Below, in pieces: positions 59,489 to 64,000 of a DNA stretch of 64,000 bases (the stretch's first letter is position 1; each line of letters begins with the position of its first letter). Source of the stretch: Diadema setosum (lineage: Eukaryota; Echinodermata; Echinoidea; Diadematoida; Diadematidae); assembly GCA_033980235.1 (NCBI GenBank), contig CM067066.1, positions 34,883,180 through 34,947,179 on the forward strand, given 5' to 3'. The notes below the pieces were generated by a model, which did no database searches, was not told where the DNA came from, and saw nothing but the letters and a program-made list of their open reading frames with translations. A program made the position numbers and the translations under genes.

Positions 59489-62400
59489 TCCCCAAGTGTA
59501 TATATGACAATGCAAGTTCCAATATTATAGAGTAACATAACTTAACTTTGTTATACTTCACTGATAATTGCTTCAAAACTTCCAGAACATGGTTCTCTTG
59601 TCAATAATGTACTTGATAATACCTGCTCATTTGAATGTCTCAAGCAGGAAATTTTTCCAAGCAAAATTGGACCAAAACTCACAGGGTTAAGGCTTGATGT
59701 CTTCTTCCCAATGCGGTGCATGAGGTAGCCCATCACCATGCCAACCAGGTAAGGAGGGATGCGGCAATACGGCTTAATGTACACCATGGAGCCATAATCG
59801 TCAGCTGGTAGGTATCCTGCACCGACGTCCAACGTTTGAAACGCACCATCCGTATCTCTATCGATGAAGACAAAGTGAATGCATTCCCTGACTGCATGCA
59901 TGATCCTTGCATTAGGTGCATTTTGTAGTTTTCACAGGCCCTGAGCTCTAATGCACAACCTCCCCTCACTTTCAAAATTTTGAAATCCAAATTTCCAAAG
60001 CACATTAAGAACACTGCCATATTGCTATCTTACAAAGATCTGAACACACCTGGGGGGGGGGGGGGGTGGTCTTACTTTATACTCAACTTTAATGTCATTG
60101 TTAGCATTGCTCTGTGTTTTACAGTCTAGGCGACAAAAGACCTTTGTTTTTGTTTTTACTGGATATTCGATAAAAAGACACATATTTTGCATAGGGGTAG
60201 ATTGGCAGCCCAGGTGTGGCAGCTACTAGTATTCCACACAGCTCTTGATTTGACTGATGTGCTTTCATTTCACTTACCCTCCCGCTAGTAGTCCAATTCC
60301 AAAGTTGTTCTGGTAAACAATGACAGCCGTGGTGACAAAGCTGGTGACACACAATGCTGCAATGGCGCTCAGTCCAATCTTGGGAAACCTATCAAGTCAG
60401 GCACAGGTAAAAGAAAAAACCAAAACAGTTATGTACTTGCCTCATCCTGCCTGTTGCATTGAATTGTGCACATGACAGGAAGCATCATGTTGTAAAATTT
60501 CAACAAGTCAATAAATTTCCTTCTTCTTTTACATCGTAGCTTTAAAAGTTTTTCTTTACAGAAATGCATGGAAGGGAACATTAAAAAGTTATATTAATGT
60601 CTTTACAATTCTACTGCCTTATAATTTTATGTTATATCTTACATTATCTTATTCTTTATTATGGAGATTACCAGTATAGCATTCTTGATGTTACTGTCAT
60701 CATCTGTAGTATTTTTCTTTGAAAGGAATGCAGATATTTTCAACGTGAGTTTTATGTGATAGCTGGCACATTTACAGCATTAATCCACACCGAAATCACT
60801 GCATGCATGGTACAGCTTTCATTCATCACGTATGCAGTGCGTTCCCAAACTGAATTTTTCCTCCATCACATTTCCATACCTGCTCAAATAGTCATTTGCT
60901 TGGTCTTCAGAGTTGTGCATGAAAGGAAAATGATATTCCATCATTGATTGTGCTGCATTCATCACGGTACATTTTATAATTCTGTACAGTCTGCCATACG
61001 TAAACACAGAAATTATCTCTCACTGGTAAACACCCCATAATTTTTGGCCCGTGAGAGAATTTTTCCAAATGGTCTGCTTATCACATGATCACATTTATCC
61101 AATCACTGACTGGCATTTGACTAATCTGAACAGTAGGCCTTAATTGAGGAATAATGAAGGAGATGGTAAGGCATGAAATGAACAAACCTGTAGAGAGGAA
61201 TTAGAAGCAAAGGACTAATAAAGTAGAACTGCATGTCACAGGCAAGATACCACCCCCAGGATATGCACTATACAGAAAGAGATACACAGACAGAAATTTA
61301 CAACATATCAAAATAAGTGACATTCACTAAATACTTGAAGAGAAGGAGTAGCATGGTGCCCTTCTCCTGAGCCTGAAATGTTTCAGAATCTGATCTTTTC
61401 AAACTGTATTGGAATATAGCAATTAGGAAGTATCATATTTCAAGTGTACCTTTTATACCCATGCAAAGCAGGATCATGTAAGGCAGGAAAATGTATCAAA
61501 AGAAAAATCTCGGATTAAACTGGTGAAATTTTAAGTTGCAAGACACAGAGAGCAAAAGAATGCTTCGTAGGTCAATGCCTGAGTCTGTTTCTTTGTTTTT
61601 ATTTAAATGTGTGACATACAAGTATGCAGGGCCTATGCCCACTCATACACTTTATTTTCCAGTACTACTGGTCGTTGTCAATTGGCTTGAAGTTAAAGGA
61701 ATATGTAATAGTGAATTATGATAACAAGTTTTCATCCGTAAAACAGAGGTACTCCAGAAGCTCAAACATCTAGCAAGTGCTAAAAAAGACACAGCAAGCT
61801 TGTGTAATAAGGCACAAACAATGCAAGCATTATCAATGCTGCTCATCGCATAGCCAAAGGTGGAAAAGTAAGAAAGGATGTGGTATAGGCCAGCAGGAAA
61901 CCCTGTAGCTGACGGGACAAGTGCTGGTAATTACATCATCTCCTAAAGCTGGAGGGACAAAGTTGTTGATGTAGAGAAGGTCACTCCACCAGTAGTAACG
62001 ACAAATGTCAAACTTGGTCTCTGTGCGGTACCACACTGGGCCTTGATTCAGCTCGGGAAAAATGAACATCCAGATGAGGATAAGCATGGCAAGGGCTGGG
62101 GTTAACCTGTCAAATCAAAAACAGACACCATACCTCAGAAAAACTACCATAGCAGAAATTGAGTGATTGTATGGTCATGCCCCCCCCCCCACCCATCATC
62201 TGCACTGTAATACTCTTTAGTCTCCCACAGTGGCTTCCTTTACCACCAATAAGATTCTTGGAAGTTTTTAAATGTGAAAATTTTGGGCCATTTCATCTGG
62301 TTTATAACTTTTCATCTCTTTTTTCTTTGCTTCATTTCTTTTACATATATCACTGATATCATATATTTGTGTATATTGGTATACTTTGGAAAAGTTTATT

Positions 62401-63905
62401 TGTCTGTGTTGTTGTAGTCTGTACTTGTACAGTGTATTTTTATGACTTACATTAATTGTAATTCAGTCACATTCTTAGATTGGTTGCAATAAACAGATTG
62501 ATAAAAACACAGACATATAGATAAATAAACAACCAGATGAACAGGAAAATGAAGGAAAGAACAAATATATACCTATTAAACTATTAGATTGAGAGGATCT
62601 TTATACCACCAATATACTCCTCATTTCATATCTACCAATGATTTCCATACTTTTTTTTTTCACTTCTTCAATTACTTTCAATGTATAACAGAGGAAACCA
62701 TATCTGATGATTTTATGTATCCCTGAAAACTCTGCGATGACATGACATGCAAATCAAAGTAAGAAATGAGAGAACTTTTGCAGCACAAGACAGTATGTTT
62801 TATGAATTGCACACACATTGATGATTCTGCCCGCAACCTGCAGTACCTGAGATATCTATGGAGGTAGAACATTCCCCATCCGACCTTTCCATTTTTGGCC
62901 TTCATTTTCTTGAGTGTAAGGTACGTGACGAGACAGCCACTATGGTGACAGAATGAGAAAGAATATTTAAGTGAGACAGATAGATAGACAGACAAACTTA
63001 CTGAGAGGGATGGGAGGGAGAGAGAGCATATATACATAATACCATTAGTGCATCAAGACAGAGGATTGTTTGAATGGTACATATCTTATGCACCAATTCT
63101 TTGTGTGCCATATTCACACATTAGACTTAATCGACGGCTTGCCTAGCCATATCTTTGTCATAAGATTTACGTCACAACAATTCAGCTTGCAATTTTCTCT
63201 ATCTTAACTTTGTCTAACTGAATTTCTGGCACAAATTCATTCGTAAAAGTGTTGCTTGAAAGACAGAATGCTTTTCGATTTTTAGAAAGTGCTCATGTGT
63301 TGTGGTCTCAGAATAATGTGGCAAACAGGGGATATACACCATGGAAGACAAAGAGTTAACACAGTGGATGGAAATGGGACTTCCATTGATCTACTAGCTC
63401 TCCATGTGAAAGGCACCATTACTGCAATAGCAGGCAAGATGCCTCCATCTATGCACATAGTCACTTTTAAACCTGCTGAAGACTAGTCCCGGTATACTCA
63501 GGTAGGTGTCTAAGGGAAATGTGTGTTGTAGCAAATCAACTCGTCTTCAATTGGTTAATAGGGAATGAGACCCAACTATATGAGTGGATTGAGTGAATGC
63601 AGCAATCGCAGCAGAACACATCAGGAAAATTTCAGGATAATTGGACAGTTCATTGAAACAATTCATTGAAAAGTTATAAATTTTCAAAGTTTCAGTGCCA
63701 CCATCGCCATATGAAAAGACTACAGTATGCATTTTGGGATGTCACATATGGAAAACTACAAAGAGAAAACAAACAAACAAAAGTCTGATAGTAGGGAGTC
63801 ACTTTTACCTCAGTACAAAGAATGTATCCACGGAAACGGTTCCTTGAACCATCGGCTGGTATATGAATAAATGGAGGAACCCATAGAATGCACTGTAGGT
63901 ATTCT
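54816..63905 (-). CDS. Nose resistant to fluoxetine (nrf-6)-like acyltransferase 3 family protein, C-terminal 396 aa
   Basis: Nine exons in - strand order: 63809-63905, 62847-62939, 61935-62106, 61188-61267, 60278-60388, 59683-59857, 57279-57468, 55949-56091, 54816-54947 (TAG). Phases agree at each join (1193 nt, beginning with two bases of a split codon, so the gene continues right of the window). Hallmarks of the nrf-6 branch of acyltransferase_3: SVDTFFVLSG (24-33), FYLHRYLRLTPALAM, WGWYLACDMQFYFISPLLL (124-142), YIKPYCRIPPYLVGMVMGY, and GRLTYSTYLLHPVIQ near the end. The hydrophobic segments fit a multi-pass membrane protein. C. elegans nrf-6 affects uptake and transport of lipids and drugs; the acyl substrate here is unknown. 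The N-terminal NRF extracellular domain lies outside the window. Introns carry several MITEs. Confidence 0.94.
55147..55666 (-). mobile_element. GTTATAAC-family MITE, full copy 3
   Basis: 520 bp between TA dinucleotides in the last nrf-6-like intron, inverted relative to the 21556 copy and matching it along its length. Ends CAGTGCACTCCCGTTATAAC and GGGAGTGCACTG are nearly undecayed, so it is among the younger copies. Confidence 0.83.
55949..56091 (-). CDS. nrf-6-like exon
   Basis: Acceptor TTCTACAG, donor ATA|GTAAGT. Encodes MVNDFLSWSFWVPLGRLTYS and TYLLHPVIQNLYGFSQATPI. Confidence 0.95.
56685..56905 (+). repeat. Dispersed repeat, copy 2
   Basis: Counterpart of 51641-51852, same orientation, inside the intron between the 57279 and 55949 exons. 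Confidence 0.6.
57279..57468 (-). CDS. nrf-6-like exon
   Basis: Acceptor ATTTTCAG, donor G|GTGAGT. Encodes VAVAGGWAIALTLGMTVVFG through AWALAVAWVIFACHYGYG, two membrane helices around a short loop. Confidence 0.93.
57539..57721 (-). mobile_element. GTTATAAC-family MITE, internally deleted copy 4
   Basis: 183 bp. Keeps both ends (AGTGACTCCCATTATAACGA; GTTATAACGGGAGTGCATTG) but has lost about 340 bp of interior compared with copies 1 and 3. Confidence 0.72.
57815..58912. mobile_element. 1.1-kb element with GGTATGCCTCCGCC ends and internal tandem units
   Basis: Left end GGTATGCCTCCGCC is mirrored by GGCGGAGGTATTA on the right, after ATAATGCCTCC. The interior has about five diverged units of roughly 130-170 bp. 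Each contains a TTTGACCTTTGACC-like block, an AGAGAATCWCTATTGGGTA-like block and an AAGTTTCAAGATA-like block. Perfect DR1 motifs lie at 58412-58424, 58559-58571 and 58712-58724. Right part carries the tract ACGGACGGATGGACGGAAGG. No reading frame of note. Confidence 0.65.
59422..59487. repeat. (AC)n microsatellite, partly interrupted
   Basis: AC repeats interrupted by GAT and AAACA words, then about 17 clean units. Intronic in the nrf-6-like gene. Confidence 0.9.
59683..59857 (-). CDS. nrf-6-like exon
   Basis: Acceptor ATCGATAG, donor CCT|GTGAGT. Encodes the loop DTDGAFQTLDVGAGYLPADD then YIKPYCRIPPYLVGMVMGYL. Confidence 0.93.
60278..60388 (-). CDS. nrf-6-like exon
   Basis: Acceptor TTGATAG, donor GG|GTAAGT. 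Encodes FPKIGLSAIAALCVTSFVTT and AVIVYQNNFGIGLLAG, a membrane helix. Confidence 0.92.
61188..61267 (-). CDS. nrf-6-like exon
   Basis: Acceptor CTGTATAG, donor AG|GTTTGT. Encodes CISWGWYLACDMQFYFISPL and LLIPLY, one of the strongest family signatures. Confidence 0.95.
61935..62106 (-). CDS. nrf-6-like exon
   Basis: Acceptor TTTGACAG, donor GAT|GTAATT. Encodes LTPALAMLILIWMFIFPELN, the QGPVWYRTETKFDICRYYWW loop and SDLLYINNFVPPALGDD. Confidence 0.93.
62847..62939 (-). CDS. nrf-6-like exon
   Basis: Acceptor CACCATAG, donor AG|GTACTG. Encodes GCLVTYLTLKKMKAKNGKVG and WGMFYLHRYL. Confidence 0.93.
63469..63530 (+). repeat. 60-bp module, second copy
   Basis: AACCTGCTGAAGACTAGTCC through AAGGGAAATGTGTGTTG, inverted relative to 49660-49719. 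Lies in the intron between the first two in-window nrf-6-like exons. Confidence 0.7.
63809..63905 (-). CDS. nrf-6-like exon (first in window)
   Basis: Acceptor ATTCGCAG, donor AG|GTAAAA. Encodes NTYSAFYGFLHLFIYQPMVQ and GTVSVDTFFVL, an early membrane helix and the VDTFF signature. Confidence 0.93.
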
Positions 63906-64000
63906 CTGCGAATAATGAACATTAACATGAGCTGAGTGGATTAATAAGATAATGTATTCTTAGACTTGTCCCAAAAGTGCAGCTATCTTATTCTTATTTC

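Noticed and set aside
60403..60423. Unspliced run-on of nrf-6-like exon frames into introns (for example 59551-59682)
   Set aside because: Frames continue past good donors and end in intronic stops; splice phases support the shorter exons.

Overview
This 64 kb window is animal nuclear DNA. It contains four protein-coding genes split by canonical GT-AG introns, embedded in AT-rich DNA crowded with short inverted-repeat transposons and microsatellites. The mix of a single RANBP9/10-type gene, an nrf-6-like membrane acyltransferase and dense non-autonomous DNA transposons suggests a marine invertebrate. An echinoderm or another invertebrate deuterostome is my guess; the species cannot be fixed from sequence alone.

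Layout. (1) Positions 1-11908, + strand: the C-terminal 434 codons of a RanBP9/RanBP10 protein (LisH, CTLH and CRA domains of a CTLH/GID ubiquitin-ligase subunit). The SPRY half lies left of the window. (2) 11909-24771: intergenic or 3'-UTR DNA with microsatellites, at least six MITEs and a fold-back repeat. (3) 24772-34957, - strand: a complete five-exon UBE2C, the ubiquitin-conjugating enzyme of the anaphase-promoting complex (179 aa). (4) 35362-46626, + strand: a complete eight-exon CCDC90B/MCUR1-family mitochondrial inner-membrane coiled-coil protein (237 aa). It is head-to-head with UBE2C, with 404 bp between the start codons. (5) 46627-54815: intergenic DNA. (6) 54816-63905, - strand: the last nine exons (396 codons) of a nose-resistant-to-fluoxetine-6 (nrf-6)-like multi-pass acyltransferase, whose 5' end lies right of the window.

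All exon joins keep frame exactly, and the two complete genes have near-family lengths. Two genes act in ubiquitin transfer (CTLH/GID E3 scaffold, APC/C E2) and one in mitochondria, but nothing shows that they form a functional cluster. UBE2C and the CCDC90-like gene probably share a divergent promoter containing two CCAAT boxes and a YY1-like motif over the CCDC90-like start codon.

The least ordinary content is in the repeats: a nested palindrome of about 620 bp and a terminal-repeat composite in the CCDC90-like intron 1; an irregularly spaced array of a 17-base motif in UBE2C intron 1; a tandem element in an nrf-6 intron carrying several perfect DR1 nuclear-receptor-type sites; four copies of a TA-flanked GTTATAAC MITE, one with another element nested inside; and a fold-back with hammerhead-like hairpins. 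I saw no CRISPR array, rRNA or convincing tRNA gene. No wholly new gene system is evident.
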